Below are positions 52,868-61,155 of a DNA stretch of 64,000 nt, in pieces. Both the position numbers and the translations under genes were made by a program. Source of the stretch: UBA2336 sp049306095 (GTDB taxonomy: Bacteria > Bacteroidota > Bacteroidia > Cytophagales > Cyclobacteriaceae); contig JBAQPU010000060.1 of assembly GCA_049306095.1 (NCBI GenBank), forward strand, positions 1-64,000, written 5' to 3'. Position 1 is the first letter of the stretch; every line of letters begins with the position of its first letter. The notes below the pieces were generated by a model. It was not told the DNA's origin and did no database searches. It was given only the letters and a program-made list of their open reading frames with translations.

Positions 52868-53473
52868 TTACTTCGAGTACAATTCAACGATCAACTGCTC
52901 GTTGATATTCTCCGGGATATCGGCACGTATCGGCACATGAATTAACTTGCCCGTAAACTCGTTGCCATCCCACTCCAGCCAGCTGTATTTTTTAACACCT
53001 TGAATGGAGAGGCTGTTGGTAATGGATTCTAATGATTTAGAACGCTCACGTACACCTACAATATCGCCAGCCTTCAAGCCGAAAGACGGAACGTTTACGA
53101 TTTCACCGTTAACCGTAATGTGCTTATGCGACACCAACTGACGGGCAGCCCTGCGTGTTGGGGCAATGCCTAAACGGTACACCGTGTTGTCCAGTCTTGC
53201 TTCCAATAACTGAAGCAATACCTCACCGGTCACACCCTTCTTACGTGTTGCCTTATCGAATACCTTGGCGAATTGACGCTCCAATAAACCATAGATATAC
53301 TTAGCCTTCTGCTTCTCGGCCAACTGCGTTGCATATTCAGAAACTTTACGCTTCTTGGTTTTGCCGTGCATGCCGGGGGCGTAGTTCTTCTTTTGAAGAG
53401 CTTTGTTATCACCTAAAATAGGCTCTCCAAATTTTCTCGAGATTCTTGCTCGTGGGCCTGTGTATCGTGCCAT
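52868..53473 (-). CDS. rpsD: 30S ribosomal protein S4
   Basis: 201 residues: MARYTGPRARISRKFGEPI, LLERQFAKVFDKATRKKGVT, the S4 RNA-binding domain (LEARLDNTVYRLGIAPTRRA, ARQLVSHKHITVNGEIVNVP) and a C-terminal HVPIRADIPENINEQLIVELYSK. Binds 16S rRNA first in assembly. In E. coli S4 regulates its own operon. Confidence 0.97.
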   Translation of the reverse strand: MARYTGPRARISRKFGEPILGDNKALQKKNYAPGMHGKTKKRKVSEYATQLAEKQKAKYIYGLLERQFAKVFDKATRKKGVTGEVLLQLLEARLDNTVYRLGIAPTRRAARQLVSHKHITVNGEIVNVPSFGLKAGDIVGVRERSKSLESITNSLSIQGVKKYSWLEWDGNEFTGKLIHVPIRADIPENINEQLIVELYSK

Positions 53474-53477
53474 TTTC

Positions 53478-53586
53478 TTATTGTTGATTTTAGATTTCTG
53501 ATTTTAGATTTTACTCTTCAATCACCATCATATTTTATTACTACTCGATTCCATATCTTAATTCTAAAATCTGAAATCTTAAATTG
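53478..53586. repeat. AT-rich ATTTTAGATT-type spacer with folded-back copies
   Basis: A 114-bp gap between rpsD and rpsK, long for this operon. It holds TTTAGATTT/TGATTTTAGATTTTAC copies at its left end and the complementary TAATTCTAAAATCTGAAATC at its right end, so the transcript can fold into an AT-rich hairpin. Confidence 0.6.
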
Positions 53587-53587
53587 A

Positions 53588-53983
53588 TTATACTCTTCTT
53601 TTCTTCGGAGGACGGCAACCATTGTGTGGCAGCGGAGTCTCATCCTTAATCGTGGTTACTTCAATACCTGAATTCTGAATGGTACGGATTGCAGACTCAC
53701 GTCCGGCACCCGGCCCTTTCACGAATACTTCAACCTTGCGCAACCCGAGTTCAAATGCCCTTGTTGAACAATCCTGAGCGGCCATTTGTGCAGCATATGG
53801 AGTGTTTTTCTTTGAGCCTTTAAAACCCATTTTACCGGCAGAAGCCCAGGTAATTACCTGTCCCGTAGAGTTGGTCATCGAAATTACGATGTTGTTGAAA
53901 GTAGCCCGGATATGCGCCTGGCCCATTGCTTCAACCACTACTACGCGCTTCTTCGCTTTATCTTTTCTTTTTTCTACAGCCAT
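53588..53983 (-). CDS. rpsK: 30S ribosomal protein S11
   Basis: 131 residues: VVVEAMGQAHIRATFNNIVI (binding of 16S rRNA), TNSTGQVITWASAGKMGFKG, then RKVEVFVKGPGAGRESAIRT and the terminal TPLPHNGCRPPKKRRV. The basic C-terminus lies near the mRNA exit. It is 25 bp downstream of rpsM. Confidence 0.97.
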   Translation of the reverse strand: MAVEKRKDKAKKRVVVVEAMGQAHIRATFNNIVISMTNSTGQVITWASAGKMGFKGSKKNTPYAAQMAAQDCSTRAFELGLRKVEVFVKGPGAGRESAIRTIQNSGIEVTTIKDETPLPHNGCRPPKKRRV

Positions 53984-54008
53984 TGTTCAGCTATTTAGTT
54001 TTTAACGA

Positions 54009-54389
54009 TTAACCTTTAGTAACCTTCTTCTTGTTTGCAACCGTCTTACGCTTACCCTTACGGGTACGGGCGTTGTTCTTGGTTGTTTGTCCACGCACCG
54101 GTAATCCTTTGCGGTGACGAAGGCCTCTGTATGAACCGATGTCCATTAGACGCTTGATGCTCAGCTGAATTTCAGAGCGAAGGGTACCTTCAACTTTGAA
54201 GCTTTCAGCAATAATGGAACGAATTGCATTCGACTCTTCATCACTCCAGTCTTTTGCTTTCTTGTCCCAGTTCACACCTGCTTTGGTAAGAATGTTCTGA
54301 GCTCTTCTGCGGCCAATGCCGAAGATGTAGGTTAAGCTGATCTCACCTCTTTTGTTGTCAGGAATATCGACACCTTGTATCCTTGCCAT
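54009..54389 (-). CDS. rpsM: 30S ribosomal protein S13
   Basis: 126 residues: MARIQGVDIPDNKRGEISLT then YIFGIGRRRAQNILTKAGVNWDKK and the basic C-terminus (GLRHRKGLPVRGQTTKNNAR) that contacts the P-site tRNA. It follows rpmJ by 4 bp in the alpha operon. Confidence 0.97.
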   Translation of the reverse strand: MARIQGVDIPDNKRGEISLTYIFGIGRRRAQNILTKAGVNWDKKAKDWSDEESNAIRSIIAESFKVEGTLRSEIQLSIKRLMDIGSYRGLRHRKGLPVRGQTTKNNARTRKGKRKTVANKKKVTKG

Positions 54390-54393
54390 AGTA

Positions 54394-54510
54394 TTATCCT
54401 TGTCTTTGTTTAAACCTTGGATTCTTTTTGTTAATCACATACAGCTTGCCATTTCGTCTGATCACTTTGCAATCAGCGCTGCGCTTTTTTATGGATGCTT
54501 TAACTTTCAT
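54394..54510 (-). CDS. rpmJ: 50S ribosomal protein L36
   Basis: 38 residues (MKVKASIKKRSADCKVIRRN then GKLYVINKKNPRFKQRQG). Size and position (after infA, before rpsM) are as in other bacteria. Only one Cys remains (Cys14), so it is the zinc-free (C-minus) form. Short but unambiguous. Confidence 0.95.
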   Translation of the reverse strand: MKVKASIKKRSADCKVIRRNGKLYVINKKNPRFKQRQG

Positions 54511-54547
54511 TTTGTTCTTCCTTTTTCAGACGCATCATTATGCGTCT

Positions 54548-54766
54548 CTATTTATACCTAAATACAATTCTTCCTTTTGTTAAATCGTACGGTGACATCT
54601 CCAATCTCACTTTATCGCCAGGCAGAATACGGATATAATTCATCCTCATCTTACCCGAAATATGCGACAGTACCTCATGTCCGTTTTCCAGTTGCACCCT
54701 GAACATGGCGTTCGAAAGTGCCTCTAAAATTGTTCCGTCTTGCTCTATCGACTTTTGTTTCGCCAC
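54548..54766 (-). CDS. infA: Translation initiation factor IF-1
   Basis: 72 residues, one OB fold: IEQDGTILEALSNAMFRVQLENGHEVLSHISGKMRMNYIRILPGDKVRLEMSPYDLTKGRI. It binds the 30S A-site and helps choose initiator tRNA. The start is GTG 54766. It overlaps the map gene by 22 bp and has a 37-bp gap to rpmJ. Confidence 0.95.
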   Translation of the reverse strand: MAKQKSIEQDGTILEALSNAMFRVQLENGHEVLSHISGKMRMNYIRILPGDKVRLEMSPYDLTKGRIVFRYK

Positions 54767-55539
54767 TTGTACGAATAATTTTCTTCTATATACTGATGTG
54801 TTGTTAACACCTCGGTTTTATCTTTTAAAACTGCCACCGTATGCTCAAAATGAGCAGATGGCTTTCTGTCGGCTGTGCGGATCGTCCATCCATCATTCTC
54901 CTGAACCACATTCTTAGTTCCCTGATTGACCATCGGTTCAATCGCGAACACCATTCCCGGAACCAACTTCACGCCCTTTCCTCTCTTTCCAAAGTTTGGA
55001 ACCTCTGGATCTTCGTGCAGGTCTTTTCCTACTCCATGTCCTACCAGTTCTCTCACTACTCCATACCCAAAGCTTTCTACATAACTTTGGATGGCGTAAC
55101 TCACATCACCAATCCGGTTTCCTGATTTCGCCTGTTCGATCCCTTTCATTAACGAATCGTACGTACGATCTAACAGTTGAAGTGTTTCTTTGCCAACACC
55201 TTCCAACGGATAGGTGTACGCTGAATCACTGTGAAACCCTTTGAACTGAACTCCTCCATCAACGGAGATAATGTCAGTTTCCTTCAGCTCATACTTACCC
55301 GGAAATCCGTGTACCACTACATCGTTGACTGAGATACATAAAGTTGCCGGAAATCCATTGTAATTTTTGAAGGATGGTACTCCTCCATGATCACGAATAA
55401 ATTCTTCCGCCACCTTATCCAACGTTGAGGTTTTTACTCCTGGCTTTACCAGTTTCGCCACTTCACCATGAGCTTTCCCAAGAATTTGGGCGCTTTGCCT
55501 GATGATTTGGAGTTCCTCGTCAGTCTTTAAGTGAACCAT
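54745..55539 (-). CDS. map: Methionine aminopeptidase (type I)
   Basis: 264 residues, removes N-terminal Met from nascent proteins. The metal ligands are seen in LCISVNDVVVHGFP (His79-like), DIISVDGGVQFKGFHSDSAYTY, HGVGKDLHEDPEVPNF, GMVFAIEPMVNQG and a C-terminal HFEHTVAVLKDKTEVLT. It stands between secY and infA, a common arrangement. Confidence 0.95.
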   Translation of the reverse strand: MVHLKTDEELQIIRQSAQILGKAHGEVAKLVKPGVKTSTLDKVAEEFIRDHGGVPSFKNYNGFPATLCISVNDVVVHGFPGKYELKETDIISVDGGVQFKGFHSDSAYTYPLEGVGKETLQLLDRTYDSLMKGIEQAKSGNRIGDVSYAIQSYVESFGYGVVRELVGHGVGKDLHEDPEVPNFGKRGKGVKLVPGMVFAIEPMVNQGTKNVVQENDGWTIRTADRKPSAHFEHTVAVLKDKTEVLTTHQYIEENYSYKWRNKSR

Positions 55540-55546
55540 TCAGCAC

Positions 55547-56863
55547 TTAAGCCGCAGCAAATTGAGAACGTCCTTTTACTCTGCCTGATTTCATCATTCC
55601 TTCGTAGTGTCTCATCAACAGGTAGCTTTCAATTTGTTGAAGTGTATCGAGGATTACCCCGATCATAATCAACAATGAAGTGCCCCCGAAGAATTGAGCG
55701 AAGTTCTGGCCAACACCGGCTTTCACTGCAAAAGCAGGAAGAATGGCGATGGCTACAAGGAACAATGCACCGGGCAAGGTAATTCTTGATAAAACTGTAT
55801 CAATAAAGTCGGCTGTTTGTTTTCCGGGCTTAATACCCGGAACAAAACCACCATTTCTTTTCAAATTATCGGCAATGTCGTTTGAGTTGATCGTGATCGC
55901 GGTATAAAAGAACGTGAAGATCAAAATCAATGAACCAAACAATAAGTTATACTGCCAGGATGTGAAATCGGAGAAAGTAGAACCGATATACGCTCCCACA
56001 TCGCTATCTCTCCAAATACCTGCCAGCAAAGCCGGAATGAACATCAGCGCCTGGGCAAAAATGATTGGCATAACACCTGAAGAGTTAAGCTTCAAGGGGA
56101 TGAAATCACGTTTGCCACCATATAATTTATTTCCAACAACTTGTTTCGCGTACTGAATCGGAATTTTGCGTGTTGCTTGTGTTAGCATAATTACGCCCAT
56201 CACGATAAAGAATAACACCAACACTTCCACCACAAATAATAATGCTCCCTGCATTCCTCTGTTGTCAACCGCTTCAACGTAGATAGAAGCCGGGAGACGG
56301 GAAACAATACCAATCATGATCAGCATGGAGATACCGTTTCCAATACCCTTATCGGTAATTCGCTCGCCCAACCACATACAAAACATGGTTCCTGAAATGA
56401 GGATGGTAATGGATGAGAAGTAGAAGAAAAATCCAGGATCAATAATAGCCGCAGGATCGATTGTGCCACGGATGTATCCGTACGCCTGAAATCCTGTAAT
56501 AAAAATTGTCAGTACACGCGTAATTTGATTCAGCCGCTTGCGGCCAGAATCACCTTCTTTCTGAAGTTTCTGAAAATACGGAACCGCAAAAGTCAATAAC
56601 TGAACGATGATCGATGCAGAAATGTACGGCATGATACCCAAGGCAAAGATGGATGCCCTGCTGAAAGATCCTCCCAGGAATGTGTTCAACAAATCAAAAA
56701 TACCCCCCTGTGCACCTGCTCCTAACAAATTAGGGTCGATGCCCGGAAGTACAATGAATGAACCCAACCTGAAGATAATCAGAAACCCAATGGTGTTCAG
56801 GATTCTGACTCTGAGGTCTTCAATAGAAAAGATATTCCGTATCGTATCAAAAAAACGCTTCAT
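55547..56863 (-). CDS. secY: Preprotein translocase subunit SecY
   Basis: 438 residues forming the protein-conducting channel in the inner membrane. Ten spans are predicted. Stretches include MKRFFDTIRNIFSIEDLRVR, DLLNTFLGGSFSRASIFALGIMPYISASI, RKIPIQYAKQVVGNKLYGGK and YTAITINSNDIADNLKRNGGFVPGIKPGK. It works with SecE and SecG, encoded elsewhere. It lies between rplO and map, 2 bp and 7 bp away. Confidence 0.97.
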   Translation of the reverse strand: MKRFFDTIRNIFSIEDLRVRILNTIGFLIIFRLGSFIVLPGIDPNLLGAGAQGGIFDLLNTFLGGSFSRASIFALGIMPYISASIIVQLLTFAVPYFQKLQKEGDSGRKRLNQITRVLTIFITGFQAYGYIRGTIDPAAIIDPGFFFYFSSITILISGTMFCMWLGERITDKGIGNGISMLIMIGIVSRLPASIYVEAVDNRGMQGALLFVVEVLVLFFIVMGVIMLTQATRKIPIQYAKQVVGNKLYGGKRDFIPLKLNSSGVMPIIFAQALMFIPALLAGIWRDSDVGAYIGSTFSDFTSWQYNLLFGSLILIFTFFYTAITINSNDIADNLKRNGGFVPGIKPGKQTADFIDTVLSRITLPGALFLVAIAILPAFAVKAGVGQNFAQFFGGTSLLIMIGVILDTLQQIESYLLMRHYEGMMKSGRVKGRSQFAAA

Positions 56864-56865
56864 TC

Positions 56866-57309
56866 TTAGATCTTAGTAGCTGTACCACCCACTTTCTCAA
56901 TTGCCTTTAATGCTGTTTCAGAGAAGGCATGTGCCTGAACACTAACTTTTGATTTTAACTCGCCTCTTCCCAACACTTTTATTTTGTCATTCTTGCCGAT
57001 AATCCCATTCTCAACTAGTAACTGGAAGCTGATCTCAGCACCTTTATTCCTTTCTGCAATGGTTTCAAGCGTATCAAGATTAACCGCTTTAAAATAAATT
57101 TTATCGTTATTCTTAAAACCGAACTTCGGCACCCTACGTTGTAACGGCATCTGACCCCCTTCGAAACCAAATTTCTTAGAATAACCTGAACGCGACTTCG
57201 CACCTTTGTGTCCGCGACCCGCTGTGCTTCCGCCAGAACCCTGACCGCGACCAAGTCTCTTATTCGTTTTTGTTGAACCTGAAGCAGGCTTTAATGTGTG
57301 CAACTTCAT
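56866..57309 (-). CDS. rplO: 50S ribosomal protein L15
   Basis: 147 residues. The glycine-rich N-terminus (RLGRGQGSGGSTAGRGHKGA then KSRSGYSKKFGFEGGQMPLQRRVPKFGF) is typical; the C-terminal part has KIKVLGRGELKSKVSVQAHA FSETALKAIEKVGG. It is a late assembly protein near the exit tunnel. Confidence 0.96.
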   Translation of the reverse strand: MKLHTLKPASGSTKTNKRLGRGQGSGGSTAGRGHKGAKSRSGYSKKFGFEGGQMPLQRRVPKFGFKNNDKIYFKAVNLDTLETIAERNKGAEISFQLLVENGIIGKNDKIKVLGRGELKSKVSVQAHAFSETALKAIEKVGGTATKI

Positions 57310-57310
57310 C

Positions 57311-57490
57311 TTACAGTTCTTTTACAGTAACCAAATGATTTACTTTTTGAATCATGCCGTTGATCTGAGGGGTTAACTCCACTTCAACCGACTTATTCAC
57401 TTTTCCCAAACCAAGAGCACGCAATGTTTTTTGCTGTCTTTCGACTCTCTTGATATCACTTCTGAATTGTGTAATTCTAACCTTCGCCAT
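57311..57490 (-). CDS. rpmD: 50S ribosomal protein L30
   Basis: 59 residues from ATG 57490 (MAKVRITQFRSDIKRVERQQ). RALGLGKVNKSVEVELTPQI is the family core. An in-frame start at 57553 would overlap rpsE and is rejected. It is absent from some bacteria, present here between S5 and L15 as usual. Confidence 0.95.
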   Translation of the reverse strand: MAKVRITQFRSDIKRVERQQKTLRALGLGKVNKSVEVELTPQINGMIQKVNHLVTVKEL

Positions 57491-57494
57491 GGTA

Positions 57495-58013
57495 TTAACC
57501 ATTAAATACTTTTGACAATGAAATACCTCTGTTCTTTGCAACCGCAGCGGCATCTCTCATAGAAGAAAGAGCCTTAAACGTAGCCTTCACCACGTTGTGA
57601 GGATTTGAAGAACCTTTCGACTTCGCCAATACATTGTGTACACCTGCACTTTCCAACACAGCACGCATCGCACCACCGGCAATTACTCCAGTACCCGGAG
57701 AAGCTGGCTTCAACAACACGTGACCACCATCAAACTTACCGGTTGCTTCGTGTGGCACAGTTCCTTTAATGATCGGAACTTTTACCAGGTGCTTCTTTGC
57801 ATCATCCACACCTTTCGTGATCGCATCGGTAACTTCGTTTGCTTTTCCAAGACCGTACCCTACTACACCATTTCCATCACCTACTACTACGATCGCTGCG
57901 AAGCTGAACCTGCGTCCGCCTTTTACCACCTTGGCTACACGCTCAATGGCTACGACCTTCTCTTTCAGGTCGATTTCGCTGGCTTTTACTGTACTGATGT
58001 TGCTTACTGACAT
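57495..58013 (-). CDS. rpsE: 30S ribosomal protein S5
   Basis: 172 residues with the RNA-binding N-terminal domain (VVAIERVAKVVKGGRRFSFA, IVVVGDGNGVVGYGLGKANE) and the C-terminal domain (LLKPASPGTGVIAGGAMRAV). It takes part in accuracy of decoding. Its start is 78 bp from rplR. Confidence 0.97.
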   Translation of the reverse strand: MSVSNISTVKASEIDLKEKVVAIERVAKVVKGGRRFSFAAIVVVGDGNGVVGYGLGKANEVTDAITKGVDDAKKHLVKVPIIKGTVPHEATGKFDGGHVLLKPASPGTGVIAGGAMRAVLESAGVHNVLAKSKGSSNPHNVVKATFKALSSMRDAAAVAKNRGISLSKVFNG

Positions 58014-58091
58014 ATTTTTTTTAGTCTTTAGTCCTTAGTATTTAGTCTTTAGTACTTGCGACTAAGGACTAGTACCTAAAGACTATCTGGT
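58014..58091. repeat. Inverted repeat spacer between rplR and rpsE
   Basis: The gap contains AGTCTTTAGTCCTTAGT-like copies on the left and ACTAAGGACTAGTACCTAAAGACT on the right, which are nearly complementary. The RNA could form a long hairpin before rpsE. It is unusual in this tightly packed operon and resembles the other AT-rich spacer repeats. Confidence 0.6.
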
Positions 58092-58442
58092 TTAAAATTT
58101 CAATCCACCTTCTCTCGCACCTTCAGCGAAAGCTTTAATATTTCCATGATAGAGGTATCCGTTTCTGTCAAACACAATGGTTTGAACTCCAGCTGCAGTT
58201 GCCTTTTCAGCAAGCTTCTTACCTACATTCTTAGAACTCTCAACACCTAACCTGGTTTTCTCGCCAAGCTCTGTAGTTGAAGCTGCAGCTAATGTTACGC
58301 CTTTGATATCATCGATGATCTGAGCGTAAATACCCTTGTTGCTTCTGAACACAGATAATCTCGGACGGTCAGCGGTGCCTTCCATCTTCTTGCGAATACC
58401 TGCTTTAATTCTTGTTCTTCTTTCGTTGTTCTTGCCTGCCAT
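58092..58442 (-). CDS. rplR: 50S ribosomal protein L18
   Basis: 116 residues: NNERRTRIKAGIRKKMEGTADRPRLSVFRSNKGIYAQIIDD, a 5S rRNA-binding family core, ending with VFDRNGYLYHGNIKAFAEGAREGGLKF. It is 25 bp after rplF. Confidence 0.97.
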   Translation of the reverse strand: MAGKNNERRTRIKAGIRKKMEGTADRPRLSVFRSNKGIYAQIIDDIKGVTLAAASTTELGEKTRLGVESSKNVGKKLAEKATAAGVQTIVFDRNGYLYHGNIKAFAEGAREGGLKF

Positions 58443-58467
58443 AGTTTTAACTGTCTATGATGCCTAA

Positions 58468-59025
58468 TTATTTAGCAGCAGCCTTACCAGCTTTTCTGCG
58501 TACAAACTCACCCGTGAAGCGAATACCTTTACCTTTGTAAGGCTCAACTTTACGCAGCGATTTAATTTTTGCAGCCACTTGTCCCATCAACTGCTTGTCG
58601 ATGCCCTCCAGAATAATCGTTGGGTTAGCACCTTTCTCCTGAATGGCCTGTACTTTAATCTCCTTTGGAACCGCTAAAAACACATTGTGCGAATAGCCAA
58701 GGCTAAGCTCCAACACGTTTGACTGAGCCGATGCCTTATAACCAACACCTACCAATTCCAGCTGTGTTTTGTAACCATTGCTAACGCCTTCTACCATGTT
58801 GGCGATCAACGCACGATATAAACCGTGCATAGCTTTGTGGCGCTTTTGTTCGGTTGGTCTTTCCACCAATACTGAACCTTCTTCCTGCTTTACCTGGAAG
58901 TCGGCATCAATGATTTGGGTAAGTTCACCTTTTGGGCCTTTCACTGTTACCTGGTGATTCTCTTTAGAGAAGTTGAAGGTAACGCCTTTTGGTAATGAGA
59001 CTGGTTGTTTTCCTATACGCGACAT
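58468..59025 (-). CDS. rplF: 50S ribosomal protein L6
   Basis: 185 residues of two similar alpha/beta domains: SRIGKQPVSLPKGVTFNF, VTVKGPKGELTQIID, MVEGVSNGYKTQLELVGVGY KASAQ, and the C-terminal YKGKGIRFTGEFVRRKAGKAAAK. It contacts 23S rRNA near the sarcin-ricin loop. Confidence 0.97.
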   Translation of the reverse strand: MSRIGKQPVSLPKGVTFNFSKENHQVTVKGPKGELTQIIDADFQVKQEEGSVLVERPTEQKRHKAMHGLYRALIANMVEGVSNGYKTQLELVGVGYKASAQSNVLELSLGYSHNVFLAVPKEIKVQAIQEKGANPTIILEGIDKQLMGQVAAKIKSLRKVEPYKGKGIRFTGEFVRRKAGKAAAK

Positions 59026-59036
59026 ACCTTATATCA

Positions 59037-59435
59037 TTAATACACGTAACACAATACTTCACCACCCACATTCATTTTGCGGGCTTCTTTATCGGTAATC
59101 ACTCCCTTAGAAGTTGAGAGGATCGCTACACCAAGGCCATTTAATACCTTAGGCAGGTTATCAGTACCGCGGTACTGGCGAAGACCTGGCGTACTTACTC
59201 TCTCTAAGCTAGAGATAGCAGACTCGCGTGTTTCCACGTTGTACTTCAGCGCTATTTTTATAGTGCCTTGCGGGTTTTCACCTTGCTCGAACTTGTAGTT
59301 TAGGATATAACCTTTGTCGAATAACACTTTGGTTATTTCCTTTTTCAGGTTAGAGGCAGGGATTTCCACTACCTTATGGTTTGCCTTAATGGCATTCCGT
59401 AACCTGGTTAAGTAATCTGAAATAGGATCTGTCAT
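59037..59435 (-). CDS. rpsH: 30S ribosomal protein S8
   Basis: 132 residues: MTDPISDYLTRLRNAIKANH, SALERVSTPGLRQYRGTDNL-like stretch near residue 85, and the C-terminal GVAILSTSKGVITDKEARKMNVGGEVLCYVY. In E. coli S8 also represses its own operon by binding leader RNA. A purine-rich AGGAG lies 8 bp before the ATG, a rather good ribosome binding site for this phylum. Confidence 0.97.
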   Translation of the reverse strand: MTDPISDYLTRLRNAIKANHKVVEIPASNLKKEITKVLFDKGYILNYKFEQGENPQGTIKIALKYNVETRESAISSLERVSTPGLRQYRGTDNLPKVLNGLGVAILSTSKGVITDKEARKMNVGGEVLCYVY

Positions 59436-59611
59436 TTTCTTACTCCTTTCTTCTAAAAAGCAAACCCGTCTTTTGAACGGGCTGCAAAGATATTGAACAA
59501 TTTTTGTTATTCAAACTGTTATTTGGTTTCCTCCGGCTATTAGCGGGAAGACCTTAATACTCAGCAACCAATATGTCTTTTTAAACCTCCCCGCCAGGGC
59601 GGGACGCGGTT
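59436..59611 (-). promoter_or_regulatory. 176-bp gap with two hairpins between rpsN and rpsH
   Basis: Right after rpsN a GC hairpin CCCGCC/GGCGGG (59590-59603 region) occurs. Nearer to rpsH a second one pairs CCCGT (59465-59469) with ACGGG (59477-59481), followed by TTTGCTTTTT on the minus strand. The rest is AT-rich. These may attenuate the transcript, bind S8 or mark a processing site. Confidence 0.5.
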
Positions 59612-59881
59612 TTACCAGCTTGACTTTGTCAAACCTGGAATTTTGCCATCAGAGGCCATTTGACGGAAAACGTTACGGCAAACACCGAATTTTCCAATGT
59701 ACCCTTTCGGACGGCCTGTGAGTTTACACCTGTTTTTAAGGCGTACCGGAGAGGCATTGCGGGGAAGTTTATCCAACGCAGCATAATCTCCAGCCTCTTT
59801 CAGGGCCTTGCGCTTGGCAGCATGCAACGCTACAAGCTTCTCTCTTTTTGTCTGTCTAGCAATTACCGATGTTTTAGCCAT
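59612..59881 (-). CDS. rpsN: 30S ribosomal protein S14 (zinc-free form)
   Basis: 89 residues: MAKTSVIARQTKREKLVALH, LDKLPRNASPVRLKNRCKLTGRPKGYIGKF and CRNVFRQMASDGKIPGLTKSSW. There is no CxxC pair, so it is the long, zinc-independent form. It follows rplE by 8 bp. Confidence 0.96.
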   Translation of the reverse strand: MAKTSVIARQTKREKLVALHAAKRKALKEAGDYAALDKLPRNASPVRLKNRCKLTGRPKGYIGKFGVCRNVFRQMASDGKIPGLTKSSW

Positions 59882-59889
59882 GCTACTTC

Positions 59890-60447
59890 TTAGTTTTTAG
59901 ATGCGTTTGCGAACGGCATCCCGAACGCCTTCAGGAGCTCATAACTTTCTTCGTCAGACTTGGCAGAGGTTACGAACGTAATGTCCATACCGCTGATCTT
60001 TGTCACTTTATCAATCGAAATTTCGGGGAAAATGATCTGCTCCTTTACACCCAACGTATAGTTTCCACGACCATCAAAACCTTTAGGACTAACGCCACGG
60101 AAGTCACGCACGCGAGGCAGAGCAATGTTCATCAGCCTGTCAAGGAATTCGTACATACTATCGCCCCGAAGCGTTACACGAACGCCAATTGGCTGGTCTT
60201 CTCTCAACTTAAAGTTAGAGATCGCCTTCTTTGATTTAGTAGAAACCGCCTTTTGACCAGTGATGGAAGTAATTTCTTCAAGCGCTACGTCAATCAACTT
60301 CTTGTCGGTTACTGCAATTCCCATTCCTTTGTTGATACAGATCTTTTCGATCTTGGGAACCTGCATGATGGATTTATACTGGAACCTGGTTTTCAGGGCC
60401 GGCACAATCTCTTTCTTGTATCTGTCTTTTAATCTTGGAGTTGCCAT
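59890..60447 (-). CDS. rplE: 50S ribosomal protein L5
   Basis: 185 residues: ATPRLKDRYKKEIVPALKTR, QVPKIEKICINKGMGIAVTDKK, LPRVRDFRGVSPKGFDGRGN and EQIIFPEISIDKVTKISGMDI. Binds 5S rRNA and touches the P-site tRNA. Its ATG overlaps the rplX stop by 1 base. Confidence 0.97.
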   Translation of the reverse strand: MATPRLKDRYKKEIVPALKTRFQYKSIMQVPKIEKICINKGMGIAVTDKKLIDVALEEITSITGQKAVSTKSKKAISNFKLREDQPIGVRVTLRGDSMYEFLDRLMNIALPRVRDFRGVSPKGFDGRGNYTLGVKEQIIFPEISIDKVTKISGMDITFVTSAKSDEESYELLKAFGMPFANASKN

Positions 60448-60779
60448 TATTTTATGAATTCTCCTGTTTTCTTTGAATACCGCTGTAATTTTCCTTTCTC
60501 GTTTGCCTTACGGCCCACACGCGTTGTTTTTCCGCTTGCAGGATCAACCAGCATTAAGTTGCTGATGTGAATCGATGCTTCTGTCTTCTTAATTCCACCT
60601 TCAGGTTTACCCGCTGATGGTTTCTGATGCTTGGTAATAACATTGATGCCTTCTACGATTGCTCTGTTCTTAGCAACAACCACTTCCAGCACTTTGCCTT
60701 CTTTACCTTTATCATCTCCGGCAATCACTTTTACAGTGTCACCTTTCTTAATGTGCAATTTCACTTTCTTCATTTCCAT
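60447..60779 (-). CDS. rplX: 50S ribosomal protein L24
   Basis: 110 residues with the KOW motif KKGDTVKVIAGDDKGKEGKVLEV and a C-terminal PASGKTTRVGRKANEKGKLQ. Starts at ATG 60779 or 60773 (MKKVKLH); both are plausible. It nucleates large-subunit assembly. Confidence 0.95.
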   Translation of the reverse strand: MEMKKVKLHIKKGDTVKVIAGDDKGKEGKVLEVVVAKNRAIVEGINVITKHQKPSAGKPEGGIKKTEASIHISNLMLVDPASGKTTRVGRKANEKGKLQRYSKKTGEFIK

Positions 60780-60784
60780 GATTC

Positions 60785-61153
60785 TTAGATTACTTCAGGA
60801 GCTAATGAAATAATTTTCATGAACTGCTTTTCTCTGAGCTCACGCGCCACCGGACCGAAAATACGGGTACCACGAGGTTCGTCCTGAGCATTCAAAAGAA
60901 CAGCTGCGTTATCTTCAAAACGGATGTACGATCCATCCTTTCTTCTGATTTCTTTCTTGGTTCTTACCACAACAGCTTTTGAAACTGTTCCTTTCTTTAC
61001 CTGGCCGTTAGGCATGGCAGATTTGATCGTCACAACGATCTTATCACCCACTGAAGCATAGCGCTTTCCGCTACCTCCCGGGATATGCAAACACAGAACT
61101 TCTTTTGCTCCGCTATTGTCTGCTACAGTTAGTCTTGATTCTGTGCTGATCAT
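60785..61153 (-). CDS. rplN: 50S ribosomal protein L14
   Basis: 122 residues: ISTESRLTVADNSGAKEVLC then LHIPGGSGKRYASVGDKIVV and IFGPVARELREKQFMKIISLAPEVI. It lies on the subunit interface. 2-bp spacing to rpsQ. Confidence 0.97.
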   Translation of the reverse strand: MISTESRLTVADNSGAKEVLCLHIPGGSGKRYASVGDKIVVTIKSAMPNGQVKKGTVSKAVVVRTKKEIRRKDGSYIRFEDNAAVLLNAQDEPRGTRIFGPVARELREKQFMKIISLAPEVI

Positions 61154-61155
61154 AA

